DNA from: Morchella semilibera
Taxonomy: Eukaryota; Ascomycota; Pezizomycetes; Pezizales; Morchellaceae
Length of the DNA: 64,000 nt
Direction: 5' to 3'
NCBI GenBank assembly: GCA_009192285.1
Contig: CM018607.1
Location: 1 to 64,000, forward strand
Shown one piece after another: positions 43,894-56,918 of this stretch; positions within the stretch are counted from its first letter, which is position 1; every line of letters begins with the position of its first letter. Below the pieces are notes generated by a model, which worked only from the letters and a program-made list of their open reading frames with translations, was not told the origin of the DNA and searched no databases. The position numbers were made by a program, and so were the translations under genes.

Positions 43894-45880
43894 GTGGCCC
43901 AGTGACTTCGCCATTGAATGTTACGGAGGAAAAGGCTGCTTAGCCGCTGCATATAACTCCTCTCTTGGGAAGTTGGGGAATCTGCACGTTTCACCCACCC
44001 AAGAGATATGGTGCGGCGCGCCTTAAAGGTGATGCAAGGCGAATAACATTTTAACAAGACAAGATATTAGAAATCTATCTGACAGAAGTATAGGTCTAGT
44101 GATAATAAATACTTCTATCAGACAGATTTTTGATATCTTGTCTTGTTGAAAAGCTATTAGCAATGCCATTTACCCATTTTTGTATGTAAAAAGCGCCAAG
44201 ACCTGGTGGAGTGGAACAGTATTATACCTATTTATACCCCTTCATTACAGAGTTGCGGCTAAGATGTGGTTCCCAGCCATAAAGTGGCTGGATTACAAGG
44301 CTCTAATTGGTTCAAGAGCATTCTGGGAAGCCAAGATTGTTCCAGCTGAAATACCTTTAAGACGCACCATAGCAATTTTGATCCCATATGCATAGCCAAT
44401 TTTTCGAGTAATGGCGGTTATGGCCCCGTCAAATATACAAGGGTAGGATACTGGGAGTAAGAAACACGGTTATAAATTCAGGTCCGAGGGAGTAAGATAC
44501 TGTGGCAGGGTTAGGGTTATTAAGCAATAACATAGGAAGAAGTCCGTCCCAAAGGCATATGCGGAAGACACACCTGCATTTTTTGCTTATGTGATCCTGA
44601 GTATTATGCAGTTATAAACATCAGTTTCCAACAGCTTGAATATTTTGCCCTGTTTTAAAGACGGTCTCCAGTATCCCACGGGGCCCTGATGGCGGTATAT
44701 GAGTCCGTTGCTCTCCACACCACCATCGGCTCCCAGACGGAAAAGCTCTAGTATAATTACAAGAGGCCCAACAAGGTCCTACGGGTTATAGCCCTTGTAG
44801 GAATCCACAATCACCTGGGCCGAAGTAAAGCCTCTTCCGACTCTGCCCCGACCCCGCCGACCCCCTAATTCCTGATTCCCAGCAGTACCAGGTCTGCATC
44901 CATCCTCGATATTGACTGTCATCACCACCTCGTACCCTTGAGCCATTCCCCCGCCGGCGCCACGCGTTTATTTATACGCAATGACCACCACGGAGGTGAC
45001 GCGCGGGTAGGGGGGTCCGTCACTTCTACCCCTTCTCCTCTTCGTCTAAAAACACATATATAAACGCAGCATCCGCCTGCCGGATCCCGCCGCCCCGCAG
45101 CCGGGATGTCGTGGGAGGTGTGGGTCATGATATTGTGCGACTGCTTCTCGCCCCGCGGGGGGGGGGGGGGCTTGATTGTGCCGCGCACGGTGGTAATCAT
45201 GCCGCGGAGGTTGAGCGTGCGGGTCGCCACGTCATAGGTGTAGATGCGTTAGCTACGAAGAATGTGTATGTGGGGGGAGGGGGGGGGGTGGTCTGGAGGG
45301 GAGCTACTCACCGTAACCGGTGGAGTCTGCGGTTCAACGCCCAGCACTGAAACCTCCGAGCTGAGAAGGGGAGACCTGGGTGAGCGTGAGCGTATTTTCG
45401 TCAAATAATCACCCTCCAGAAAGGCCGTAACGGACCCTAGAAGGCGGAGAGCTCTGTGGGCTTTGTTGACAGGTGCTCCTCCTCATCCTCCGGTGGTGTG
45501 ACGGGGGTTCAGGCAGGCTGTAGGGGGTAATGGAGGAGAGGTAGAGGGTGGGAGCCTTGATGGGGTGGTAAAAGATATTGGGGTGTCGGTATGATGGTTA
45601 TTAATTCAGTACCTTTTACTGAGTCGATGAGGGGCCGGACAAGACTTGAGATTGGCCATGAATGGGTTATGGAATCATGAATCCAGGTCAGGAAGGCACC
45701 GATAACAATGGTAATGATGTCTCTGGATTCAATTTTATGATCAGGAGCTAGCTCTCTCTCCCCATCCAAGAATAATCAATATTTAAATTGTTGGTGGAAG
45801 TCAAATTCGTGTAGGTATGTAATAAAATTTAGTCTGTGAAATATATGATCTGTACAGGATAAGCGCGGATACTACTACTA
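43894..45880. other. Gene-poor stretch with one MITE
   Basis: A hairpin MITE lies at 44053-44147. Between about 45470 and 44890 the minus strand has protein-like pieces (ENTLTLTQVSPSQLGGF; then RIYTYDVATRTLNLRGMITT) around a possible intron starting GTGAGTAG at about 45314, hinting at a small unassigned gene. G tracts occur at 45158-45171 and 45277-45289. Confidence 0.4.
44053..44147. repeat. 95 bp foldback MITE
   Basis: Arms 44053-44090 and 44110-44147 (start AACAAGACAAGATAT) with a few mismatches. Confidence 0.88.
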
Positions 45881-46246
45881 TGGTGCGGTAAACGTGTCAA
45901 AAGTGATTTTACCAACGGTGGTAAATTATTTTACCAACGGTGGTAAATTATTTTACCACCGGTGGTGAAAATAATACCAGCATTTATACCTCGAAATGGA
46001 TAATAGCACAGACCTTTTCGCCAAAAGGGGCTATATAATGTAGTATATATGAACATTGTCCACCGGTGGGAATTTCACCACCAGTGGTAGGCCATTTTAC
46101 CACCGGTGGCAGGAATTTTTTACCACCGGTGTGAAACTGTTATAATGCAGAATAAAGACTGAAAGTCAGCATTTATACTGGAACAAGGACTGAAATTCAG
46201 CGCTTATACCACCGGTGAAATTACTTTTGACACATTTACCGCTCCA
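45881..46246. repeat. 366 bp MITE packed with ACCACCGGTGGT palindromes
   Basis: Terminal inverted repeats TGG[T/A]GCGGTAAA[C/T]GTGTC... (about 24 bp), flanked by TA at 45879-45880 and 46247-46248. Inside are eight perfect or near-perfect ACCACCGGTGGT palindromes. Three lie in a 22 bp tandem array (45911, 45933, 45955); the others are near 46060, 46077, 46099, 46122 and 46208. A second, inverted copy lies at 53113-53520. Confidence 0.9.
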
Positions 46247-46248
46247 TA

Positions 46249-46741
46249 TGTGTATCTGGGGTTTTTAGCGAGTAAAATCATTATTATGCTACTTAGTATA
46301 TAGGAATTCTCGCCAAAAGTTAGCTTCAACGAGGCATGGTAAAAAAATATCGTATGAAATGCCAAATCAGCCATATATCCTGTTTAAATAAATCCTCTAT
46401 CAAGCTGATAATAATATATGGACCGGCGGTAAAGTAGATTTATAAGTCCAGATTCCAGAAATTGTTAGAATATGGGATAGGTAGTAGCTGAGGGATAGCG
46501 TGTGGGATAGCAGAGCTACAGATGTATAACGTGAAATCCAAAGCCGGGAACAGAGAGATACAAAAAGTGCTCCCACAAATGCCTCACTCAATAGAAACCA
46601 AAAAAAGTAAGGTAGGACCAAATCATCTCAGGCGTGAATAAGGGCGAAGATGTAACCTGCGAGACACCCGGGCTGATGTCTCCAGGAATCGTCACCAGGC
46701 TAAAAGTCCCGGAGGTGAGATTTGGCCAAGAGGATCTTCGA
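46249..46741. other. Spacer downstream of the NLR remnant
   Basis: Nothing recognised; AT-rich. Confidence 0.4.
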
Positions 46742-47984
46742 CTAGGCGCTCGGGATTTCTGTAATCCGGCTATCGAGCTTAGCCCCGGTTCTGAGAAGGA
46801 TAGCTTCCGTATCTACGTGCCCCTCTCCATTGCGGCGTTGGATGAGAAACTGCACGGTGTCCAGTTTAACTACAACTGATACTTTAGCTGCTTGTAGAGC
46901 ACTACCATACAGGCCGCCCTGGGCACTGACGTCGGCGCCGCCCCTGATAAGGAACTGCACTGTCTAGGCGATTGGATATAGCTGTTTGAAGAACGTTACC
47001 ACACTTGTCACTCCTGGCATTGGCGTCGGCACCATTGCGGGCCAAGGGCTCAACTATTCCAAGCTCCCCCTTCAACCGACACACCGGAGAGTTGATCGCA
47101 GTAAGTAAGGGGTCATTTCCCCTACCATAGGAGCATTAACATCCGCTCTTTGTTGTATGCAAAACTTGACCTCGGTTCTTAAACAGAGTTTTATTGCAGT
47201 AAGGAAACAATTCTGACGAAAGTTTGGAATATCCCCGAAATAGTTACTTGAGGTGATGTTTCTGGTAAGTTGAAACATCCGACTCTCGCCCAGAAGCCCT
47301 CCCAATATAAGTAAGGTATCTCAAGTATGGCCCCTTAAGACCCCATAGGAACTCCCGAAAAGTATTGGTGTGGCGGCTATCCCGTAAATGGCTGCTATTT
47401 GAATGGAATGTCCAGCCATGAATTGCATATCCTAACAAGGGCACCCCATAACCACGAGAAGATCTAGGGGTTGATGCCATGTCGGGAAGAGCAGGGAAAC
47501 ACAGAAAGGCAATGCAAGTCCCGGCCAACCTTGTATGACCAACTACTTCATCAGTGCGGAGTTCCTGAGCTCGAGTATAGTCCTGGCTCACGAGAAACTC
47601 TTTGACTGACTGGTGAATAACTTGAACAATTCCTGAGCTTACTTCCAGCAATCCTCCAGAGTACTTCCATATTCGATCATTTGTTTCCGCAAGCTTTTGT
47701 ACTACCGGGGAATTTTCGAGACTTTCAATCGAAGAGAAACCATGCAGACTAATTACAATTGGGTACCGGAAATCTTCAGTGGACAGAGGCCGTTGTGCTA
47801 GGATCACCCAACGAAACATCACCTTAGCCTCCTCGAGTTCCTCCTCCGGAGTTGTTTTAATCTTATCTAAATATAATACCTCGAGCTCAGCAGGTATAGA
47901 ATCCAATTTCTTTTGAATCCGCGCAAGAGAGGCTGTTGAGACCATATCTTCCAATATATCAATGACTAGTTTATAGTGGTCCTC
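46742..47984 (-). pseudogene. NLR remnant: post-NACHT region plus ankyrin repeats
   Basis: The first open frame (47954-47244, 236 codons) shows the conserved fungal post-NACHT sequence: SIPAELEVLYLDKI, then AKVMFRWVILAQRPLSTEDF, then SGGLLEVSSGIVQVIHQSVK followed by EFL, and GYAIHGW. Ankyrin-like units follow in shifted frames: KFCIQQRADVNA, GIVEPLARNGADANA, VQFLIRGGADVSAQGG and VQFLIQRR. At least two frameshifts are needed, one in a G4 run near 47117 and one a likely 2 bp loss near 46957. No NACHT P-loop is found upstream, so the sensor ATPase is lost. Intact relatives are STAND ATPases that trigger incompatibility or immune-like responses. Family call firm; this copy is dead. Confidence 0.85.
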
Positions 47985-50900
47985 CCCTTCGGGAGGCGAC
48001 CATCCAGGAGAAAGTGAAAGCCTTGTCTAAGATGCTAATGTACTTACGTAAATCAACAACCTCTAATTATCAATCTTAGTTTCTGGGTTTTCCTGCACAT
48101 GTTGAAACGAATGCCAAGATAATTCTGGTATAGGCACTCTACAATTATGGGGCCAATTGCAGGCGCGACCTGTTCTCAACTAAAAAGGCATGCCGCCAGC
48201 TACCTACAGCACCAGAACAAATTATGAATAGTTCCTGTTTTCCGGAATGCCTTGGTGTGATAACTTCATTAAGTTGCCGGATGGTACAAGAGTATGCTTT
48301 TGAAGTTCTAGATTGAGCCATCCAGCTAGATGCAGTCACTTAGCTTTTTACAGTATGAAAAAACGGGGTGAAGTATAACTACTATATATATACGCAGGTC
48401 ATAGCACCCATATCACACGCATACATGTACCCATACATCTGTTGTTCCTGACAATGTTTGCTTTGCTGTCTTTGATGAAGTGTTTTGCTCGTACTGAACG
48501 TCAGATACTTGTGTCCTTTTGTGACTGTCATTATTCATTAGGGAACGTGTTTAAACACTTTCCTAAGTTCGAATTCATGTTATATAGAGAGGGCTTTTCC
48601 CTCTTCCTGTTCGATAGATTAATAAGATACAAAGTTTGTTCCCTGCCTTTCCTCTTGCTCAATATAGCTCCTACAAATAACGTCAATTGGAACGACGAGA
48701 GCTAGGAGAGATACACGCAGTCCGCGCTACTGGTAATGTCTTGGCATAGGGTTAGTGTTATCATTCTGAAATGTTATTGATACATACATCAAATTTACCA
48801 GTAGGGAGAACCCAGTGTACCCTGATTTTCGCCTAGTCACTCCGGCTACCGCGCAAGTCCGGCGGAAGCGCGGTGGATCACAAACTTTCCTTTGTCTGGA
48901 GACTCGGGGGGCCTTGTAATGTCGTTGCTATGGTGACCTGTTGCTATCCTATCCTACTAAACTATTGCCTGAACCTACTATTATCTCCTCACTTTAACAA
49001 CCACAATCCCATTACTATAAGCCCCAACGCCAAAGCCTGCCAAGACAAAATGCGCTGGCCTCCTCTGGGTGTATGGTGGGGGAGCGTAAACCCTTAATTC
49101 CCCTCCTTCTTCCGGCCTTTCCTTGATCTCTCCTAATGTTGATTTAATTCTGCTATCAAAAACCAGGATCCGTATGTAACCTCAAAGGCACACTGATTTT
49201 ATGAATTTTCGCTTTTTTGTTGTACGGGTGGATAGCCCTAAGGCTGCTGATGACAAAACTTCTCTCTGCTTGATGATATCTTTTCCGGTTGAGATAATTC
49301 CGGAAATCGTTCTCTTCCTTGTTGTCAATTGAATTTTGCAATAGCAGCTTCAGTCTCGAGATAACTTGTCTCGTGCCCATCATTATATTGGACTAAAATT
49401 TCTATCACTATGTGTCCGTCGATTCGCGTGTGATCGATCTCTTTTATGCTCTAAGTAGTGAGGAGACAAAGTCAGATCCGGTCATCTTCGCGGTGAAATT
49501 TCAAACTTGTGTCCTATCTTCTTGGGAGATTTCAAACTTATGTGCCTTAACATAGCCTCGATAACCTTTTGATAAGAGTAGCTGAGTTTATAAATCCGTA
49601 TTATGAATGGAATCATAATATATCACTCGCTCTCATCTACTCGTCACGTGTTGAGATTATCATTGCGAGCCGGGGAAAATATATCCTCCCATGTAATAAT
49701 TGTGGCAAGGTCTAGACCACTCTTATATTATGTCATTACTGTTGTTTGCCAAGGCTATTATTGTTATAAAAGGGCTATTAAATTCCCTCCTGTATTACAT
49801 GAAGATATGACAAGAATTATATTCGCTGCCAGAGTCTATATTTCAAACATCACGGAGAATCACCATCCTACCCAGTACCAACGCACCCCCTATCCATCTA
49901 TTTAATTATACATCATTCATGCAGCCCGTAGGCCATGGCGAAACCGCATCCACCCCTACTGGCGCAACTCACGCCCTTTTCTACAAGGTCCCTACAAATA
50001 TAAGGTTCGATACCTTCAGCATATAGTAGGCAGTTATACATAACATCGAAACACAGTTACAAATCAATTATCTAACTCTATTTAAAACACATTCTATTCG
50101 TTGAACCCGGGAACCTTTAGGGCCTCTTTCTTTTTTTCATTCCCCCTTTTTCATTCGGCATGGAGTGGGGGTGGTGGGGACCGATAACCTTTTTATTCTC
50201 TTGAGATTTATAGCTGTTCCGAGCTCATGGTGGTGATAACGGAGATGTGGTACTTTCTCGGAGGTAGGGGTAATCAGCACCCCGAAGATAATTCCTTGAT
50301 AACTTGAGTTCATGGCTATATATTGTGTTGTGTTTGCGTTATAAAACATGAAGGTTTTGTTTTCTGGAGCTCAAACGATGTACGGGTGGAGGAATAAAGC
50401 AGGAAGGGGACTCGGGAAGGGGCTGGCAGGTCACAGGAACAGGGGGAAGGATGTTGGAAGGACGGCTATAGCATGACGGGTCATGTGCAAGCACAGACGC
50501 GCGCGTACTTAGACAATAAGGCATTTAATTCCCTTGTATTTTCCTATTTTCTTGTCCCCTCTTTTACTTTATGTCTTCCTATCTCCTCCTTCGTGTCACT
50601 GCGCATATCCATAGGCTAATCTCCATTTCGTACCTGCACCGACCTTGGCGCCTCCGCCATATCTGCACCCCGCCATGGCATCCATCATATATCCACCTCA
50701 CCCGTCCTGCCTAAACTCGGTCGCGGGGCGGTCGCGGGGCGATCTCGGACGAAATGAGTTTTCAACCCAGGCTGGCTATAAGAATAGGCCTTCTGGCCGT
50801 AGACTTTCAATCAAGCCTTGATTTTATATGCTTTCAAAACATAATTCTTTTGAACCTACCTACAAACAATTCTTCAGAGTAGAGGGTACTCTGGCATAGT

Positions 50901-53112
50901 TGAATTCTCACATATATGGGAATTAAAGTATACGTCCTACTAAACCAACCCTAAGGTGAGTGTGGGGGTTACTGTTGCAAGCCGGGGAAGATACATCCTT
51001 CCAGTCCTGTAATAGTTGAGGCAAGGTCTAGAGCAGCTCTGTATGATGCCATCCCTGCTTGTGCCAAAATAATTGCTGCTGACAGAGCTGCTGGAATTTG
51101 TCGTAAAGGTCAAATCTGTCCCGCTGCAAGTGTCTATATTCTGAATAATGGGAATAAAAAGAGAGCGAGTGATATGCCATGATGCATACCCTCAAAGAAA
51201 GCCTGGCCCAACCCCCCACAACAACCACACCATCCGTCAAGACCACCATGAGGAAAGCATGCATCTACGACAGCAAATTCCATCCCACCATGCCCCAATT
51301 AACCCCCCATCGCCGACTTAAGAAGAGTCTTAAATCTCTCTCTAATCACAGGCCCTCACTCGACGAGCAACCTCCTAAGACTAAAACCTTTTTTATTTTT
51401 TTGTTTACATCATTAATTAAAACTTACTCTCCAGCTCCCCTGCGACAATTACCTCCTACACATGCCAAGGTCTTGAACCGCACATAACCCAATCTCTAGC
51501 TATCCTACCTCCGAGACCCCAGCGCCCCATCACATCACACATGCGTGCAGAATCCACTCCAGGAATGCCGTATCTGCCCTGGCCCGGGCCCCGAAACGCA
51601 CCACCCCAATACAACCCACAACCCATATCAACCACCTACACTCACCGTACTTCCTACCCCGCCCCCCCCCCCACCACATGCACACACACACACACACACT
51701 ATATTACCTTGCCTGTTGAAGCCCAATGACATCGAAGCACCACAATCCCCGCGAATGGACTGGAGTCGAGTTGGTAGGGATCGTTTTCTTGGCACGCATC
51801 ACTAAAAGCATATGCGAATGCGGAGCCAGTGTAGCTCTGGTGAGGCCCTGTTGGGGGTGGTAGAGGTGGTAGGATGAGGTTGTACTGCTGCAGCAATAAG
51901 GAAGTTATTGGAGAAGTATGGTAAGTGTGCTGTGGAGTACCTCGCCTTCCGACCCCCACAAGGCCCCCCGCATGTCTCTCCTCCGTCCTTGAGATACCCC
52001 CAGTTCTCAAAGAACAGTCCAGGTTCAAAGGCCAAATCCAAGTCGCCTGATTGGTTGCTTTACGTCTTGCCACTACCTATTGCTATGTTCTTTTAAGTTA
52101 AGCCAGGGCTCTTAATAGGCATGACCACATATCACGCAGCTGCAGCAGCAGCAGCAGCAGCACTGGGTATACAGCGGGAGCTCAGCTTTGTGGTGAGATG
52201 CCCATCCATGATATCGCCTGGGGGTGCGATAGTTCGTTGTAGTTATTATAATAAGGCTGATGGGCTTTTTTTCTTTCCTTTTTTTTCTGGACGGAGGCCA
52301 AGGTGCGCCGGATATTAGTGAGTGGGTTATCTATGTACCTGGGATAAAATTAAGTATTGTCCCAATTGCCATGCTCTTACGAGAGACAATACTAAATTTC
52401 ACCGCAAGTAGAGCAGCGGAAAAGGGGGGGGGGTGGTGGTACGCCCGTAGTACTTATCCGTTCTTTCCACTGTCCCCAACCCTGGCACACAACGGATACA
52501 ACTGTAGCGCGATCAAGAGAGCGATGTCAGAGTGTGGTGCTGCCGCATTGGTGCCTGTCTACTGCTAGAGGACTGGTTTGTTGAGATTCTGAGACTTGGG
52601 TGGGTGGGGTGGACCCAAGATCCCAGGGAGGTAGAGTTAATACGCGACAGAGTAGCAGAACGGTGCTGTGGAGTGAGGTGTGGGAGCGTACATCTTGTAC
52701 TGGGTAGAGAGGAGCTACTGCGCCCCCCCCCCCCCCCCTCGCAGAGGTTATCTCCTGGGTTGACATGCTTCAGAGCGGGCGAGGGGATTTGGGGAAGGGG
52801 GGGGGGTTGTAGTTCTCGACTTGGAGGCGGGTGAGTGATTGGAGAGTAAACACTCTTGTTGTTGCGAGCCTATATACTGCTAGCTATATATACTATAGAA
52901 TACTATACAGCGGTGGATAATAGTCATCGGAGGCTTTGCAGGCTGGATCGTCTGATGACACTATTTCATAATTGAGCTGGCAATATCTGTATCGGCTGCA
53001 TGTACTTAATGTAACTGCCGGTAGCGAATATTGCGGGGTAGGTCACCAAACATGTACGGTTATATAGCTTTTTCTTTTTGTTTAATTCATACAATGTGCT
53101 AGGAAAACGATA
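47985..53112. other. Gene-poor stretch with repeats
   Basis: No gene accepted. A dispersed repeat of about 160 bp occurs at 49650-49810 and 50965-51140 (shared GAGCCGGGGAA/AAGCCGGGGAA and GGCAAGGTCTAGA). A (CA)9 tract lies at 51681-51699, a GCA run at 52136-52162, and C16 at 52723-52738. A GAGTGATATGCCATGATGCAT motif lies near 51164. The 49918-49945 segment carries the SINE-like CAGCCCGTAGGCCATGG motif. Confidence 0.45.
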
Positions 53113-53520
53113 TGGAGAGGTATATTTATCAAAAGTATTTAACCACCGGTGGTACTTGCCGCGAGAATAAGTTTCTGCCACCACTTCTGTGTTGCAACAG
53201 CGTCTTCTCGCGCAAACCTGGTGGAAACTTATTCTCGCCGCAAGTATAAGCACTATATATCTGAATTCATGTCTTTATGCTGCACTATACTACATGTATA
53301 TATACGTATACTACATTAATCATTAGTGCTAATACTTTTGAAGTTTTCCCGTAAAATGCTTGCCACCGGTGGATAATTGGACTCATAGAATTTGGCATTA
53401 TATAGTCCCCTTTGGCCAAGATGTATGTGCTTTTATCCATTTTAAGGTATAAATATTGGTATTGTCTTTACCACCGGTGGTAAATTAAAATTACTTTTGA
53501 CATATTTGATTACCGCTCTA
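53113..53520. repeat. Second ACCACCGGTGGT MITE, inverted and itself interrupted
   Basis: Ends and interior match 45881-46246 in opposite orientation (shared AAATGGATAA and TTATATAG-type stretches). Only three palindromes remain (53142, 53363, 53470). A TA-flanked hairpin (53155-53243) is inserted near its left end. Confidence 0.85.
53155..53243. repeat. Hairpin MITE nested in the preceding element
   Basis: Arms of about 24 bp starting CTTGCCGCGAGAATAAGTTT, flanked by TA at 53153-53154 and just after 53243. Confidence 0.85.
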
Positions 53521-53745
53521 TAAAAACAACGAGACTAAAAACCTGATGAAAAGGAAATTAATTTTTATCTCAGTAACCTTTCCCCCATAGTGTCTCCTCC
53601 CTTGCGGGGGCTGTAAAAGAAAAAATGATATATGCCACTCGAATAACCAGAGGCGCGGTCACGCAGGTAAACACACCATCTCTGGCACCATGGCGTTGGG
53701 TCGTGATGGTCAGCACGAACGCAAGCATCAGAGACATGACCTACG

Positions 53746-54009
53746 CTACATCCGCCGCCCCTCTACCTTTACACGCTCCGCATACTCCAACAAGATTTCC
53801 TTAACCTGCGAATGAGCATCTTTCAAGTGCTCAAGACGCGACATGAGTGCTGGGACAGGGTCGTCGTCTGCCACACTCAACTGTCGCTTGCGCCTACCAC
53901 CCATGATGGAAACTCTATAGAGATCCATCTCGACCTCCCATATCTGCCTGCTGCAATCCACCAATTGGTTCCGAAGAGCTGTAATATCGCTGGGCTCAGA
54001 GGGTGACAT
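53746..54009 (-). CDS. Small helical protein, hypothetical
   Basis: An 87-residue product from the ATG at 54009 (the frame is open to 54069). Nearly all of it looks helical: DITALRNQLVDCSRQIWEVE, then MSRLEHLKDAHSQVKEILLE, joined by a short basic and acidic loop (GGRRKRQLSVADDD). It resembles a two-helix coiled-coil protein; no family recognised. Composition is protein-like and the opposite strand carries only a shadow. Confidence 0.4.
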   Translation of the reverse strand: MSPSEPSDITALRNQLVDCSRQIWEVEMDLYRVSIMGGRRKRQLSVADDDPVPALMSRLEHLKDAHSQVKEILLEYAERVKVEGRRM

Positions 54010-54123
54010 TGTTGCGTTTGCAGGGCGAGACAAGAGCAAACACCTCAATATAAATAAACATGGTGCCACGGTCAGCTGATGGCAGGCAGGCCCTCATTTT
54101 ACTGTAGTACCGTAGTATTCCGA

Positions 54124-54284
54124 TGGAAGAGACCGGTCGGTTCCGGTGGATGCGGATACGGAGGTGAGCCAGTGGAATAAAACGGTACCGTGGAAGGGAC
54201 CGGCCCCTTCCGGCGGATGCGGATTCGGCTTGAGCAAGTGGGATAGGGCGGTACCGTGGAAAATACCGGTCCGTTCCGGATGGA
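54124..54284. repeat. 67 bp tandem repeat, 2.4 copies
   Basis: Units start TGGAAGAGACCGGTCGGTTCC (21 bases; key part GACCGG...TTCCGG) at 54124, with homologues at 54191 and 54257. Two further copies of a TTTCTGTGGCT...GCCGTG segment follow at 54289 and 54367. An open frame through it (54146-54364) just reflects the period. Confidence 0.85.
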
Positions 54285-54987
54285 CGCTAGTTTCTGTGGC
54301 TCATGCCGTGGTCTTTTCGGTATGTAGAAGAGTCCGGTCGCTTCCGCAGAGAAACCTGCGCTAGAGCTTTCTGTGGCTTACGCCGTGAAGCGCGTAGTCT
54401 CGCTAGTTAATTAGTAATATCTAGAGACTAGCGCCACTCGGAAAAAGTTGGCCGGGGGGCTGGGGATCAGGACTACGACGATAGAGGTTAGAGTATCTTG
54501 CCCATGGGCGTCTCCAACTCTCACCTGGAAAGGGCGGAGTATAATACCTTACTTCCAGGGGATTACCACCCAGAGGTAACTTTCTTATAGTACATAGCTA
54601 TAGTGCCTGTAAGTAGCTATAGTGGATAGGGCCTGAATAAGCGCATATATGCATCCAGGTCCAATCCATACCCCATGCTTCCTCTTCTTCTTCTTCAATA
54701 ATATTACCGTACCAATGTCGCAGCAGTTCATATGAAGTCGAATATGACATTAGAGCCTTCTGAACCTAGATATGTATTTACTTTTTGGGTCTTGGTGACA
54801 GTCTTTGGTGTGAAAATCCCGAGAAATTTAAAACAGGGATTGGCCAAATGCTCTTCAGTAATAGCATTTATTAATTGTGCACCCTCTCGCGCCATATGCC
54901 ATCAGACAATCCCCTTGGCTCGAACGCTGCGAGGGAGGAAGAAGGGCGGGTGCATAGATCATCTAGATTGCAACGATCGGGGAAGCG
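54285..54987. other. Spacer
   Basis: No gene recognised; the 54732-54998 open frame is unassigned. Confidence 0.4.
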
Positions 54988-55044
54988 AGATAAGATAAGA
55001 TACGATAGGATAAGAAAGAGCCGATAGGATGAGATAAGATAAGA
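54988..55044. repeat. GATAA cluster
   Basis: Eight GATA motifs within 57 bp, in two groups (54989-55014, 55023-55043). It is most simply a microsatellite; GATA-factor binding is possible but unsupported by a neighbouring gene. Confidence 0.8.
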
Positions 55045-56690
55045 GACCAACCCAATGATGTACTACGGTAATGGAGGTACATATGTGGAAGAGGAGCTAT
55101 GGAACTGATATCCCTTAATTTACTGACAATTTAAAGGATAGCAAGTACTTTCAATCACGGGATTCAAATGCATAAGTATAGACTTGCGACCCCTGCCCTC
55201 TAATAATGTCGGTCGCGCGAATCCCCCGAGTCGAGTGACGTGCCATGACTGCCCCGTTCCATCCCTCTCGCCCCCGCCCATCCCGCTCGTCCCAAACAAT
55301 ACTAAAAACTAGAAACGAGACACACTCCTAGCCCCTGGCCATGGACGATATTACTTCTCCGTTATAAACCAGCCCCTGGTCGGCGCAAATCATGAGCTAG
55401 TACCACTGAATCTCGTTTTTAAATTCGTTATGCGTTTGCTTCGTGAAGATAATTAGAGGTGGCCGCTCTTTTATTTTTGTCAGTGTGGCCGGGGTTGGGT
55501 TGCTCTGGCCTGGGATACGATCCTCGCCTACGCACCCTGTGCGTCTGATGAATGGCCAGTCAGGGTGCTAATGCAACTACGAGATGGAATAAATGGGTTC
55601 TGGCGCTAAAAGAGTACTAGACGAGTCGAGTTGATTTGATCTGACAAAGTCTCATGAACTCAATCCCCAGTAACTGACACAAAGTTGGTGCAACCAAATA
55701 CCAGCCTGGTGCAACTCCATCAACTAATCCTGGAATGCAAAAATGGTTTCCAGACAGTTTCCCGGAACTCATTCCAAGCTGGGGGGGGGCACCCACATAC
55801 ATGTAATTCACTAATTAGAGATGATTTTGACTAGTTTTGAATAACAATTGGAGATTTTACCGTGATATTTCAATGCTCCTGGAAGCGCACTTTGATTCCG
55901 GAGACCAGGACCTCACTTTCCGCTGTGTCTCCACCGCCTTTCTGCTGCCCCCCCCCGGGGCCGTCTTGGTGTCTTGGCATCACATCTCCGTACGGGATTT
56001 CACGAGCCGCACCAGCCCCAAATCCTGTAAAGATAGAGCGTCAAAATTAACGAAAAAAAAAAAAGAGCTTAGAGTGTGGAGGCCGACCGAGTGATAATTC
56101 ATGACTGGGACCTAGAGGTCGGGCGTCGTGACGTCTCGTATAGGAGGCTAGAGGTCCCAAGGGCATAATACTAAGTTATTGGGGTCATGGTGTAGGGGCT
56201 TTGGGTAGGTTAGGATTTCTCGAGTGATTTCTCGTGACTGACAGGAGGTTGCGAACACTAAACTTGTATTTTTGTGTTGTGGTTTGTAGGCGGAAGGGGC
56301 TTTAATATAATCAATGCGCTACATACGCTCCATTACCTTGCCAGTGGTGGTATCGGGCCCACTAATTAGCGAGTAATCAGCCCCGATCAGGTTCGCAGAG
56401 GGGAGGGCGCCAAAAAAGCGCTCATCCACCTAGTAAGTAACCTCTGCGCTCAGCCGCACGAAGCTTACAACATGTTAGTATCTATTTGCATATAATTTAT
56501 GCCTGTTATACTCACCAAACATGCCTTTGTCTTGCATAAAATACCATTACGATCGCGATTGTACTGATCTTCTCGAATTTTTATGAAAGGTGGAGTGGTT
56601 GTTGCGGCCTTCCCGTCCTTCCCTTCTTGGGGTTAGGCGTCACGGCTCTCAACCAATCAGGTACCAGAGAAATCAAAAAACCCGACGATA
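55045..56690. other. Gene-poor stretch
   Basis: Frames at 55617-55811 (minus) and 55837-56094 (plus) lack recognised domains. A GAGTGATAATTCATGAC motif lies at 56090-56106. Confidence 0.4.
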
Positions 56691-56789
56691 GTAATACGGG
56701 TCATGTGGGGTAAGTCTGGCGACAGTAAGAACTATTTCAACTACGGCCAGTGTCGCCAGACTTACTCCTGTACCCGTAGTACGTATTAC
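56691..56789. repeat. 99 bp hairpin
   Basis: GTAATACGGGTCATG...GTAAGTCTGGCGACA (56691-56724) pairs with 56750-56789 with a few gaps. Confidence 0.8.
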
Positions 56790-56918
56790 TAGCAATGGCC
56801 AGCTCGCGACTGCAAGTTGATCCAGCAATAGGGAACAGCGACAGAGTCTAGGGAACAGCTACAGAGGAATTAACAGCGGGGGGATTAACCTCAGATTTGA
56901 TGTGTCGTGTTTGGTCTA

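Noticed and set aside
54988-55044. GATA-factor promoter array
   Set aside because: No gene starts nearby and the pattern is a simple GATAA microsatellite.
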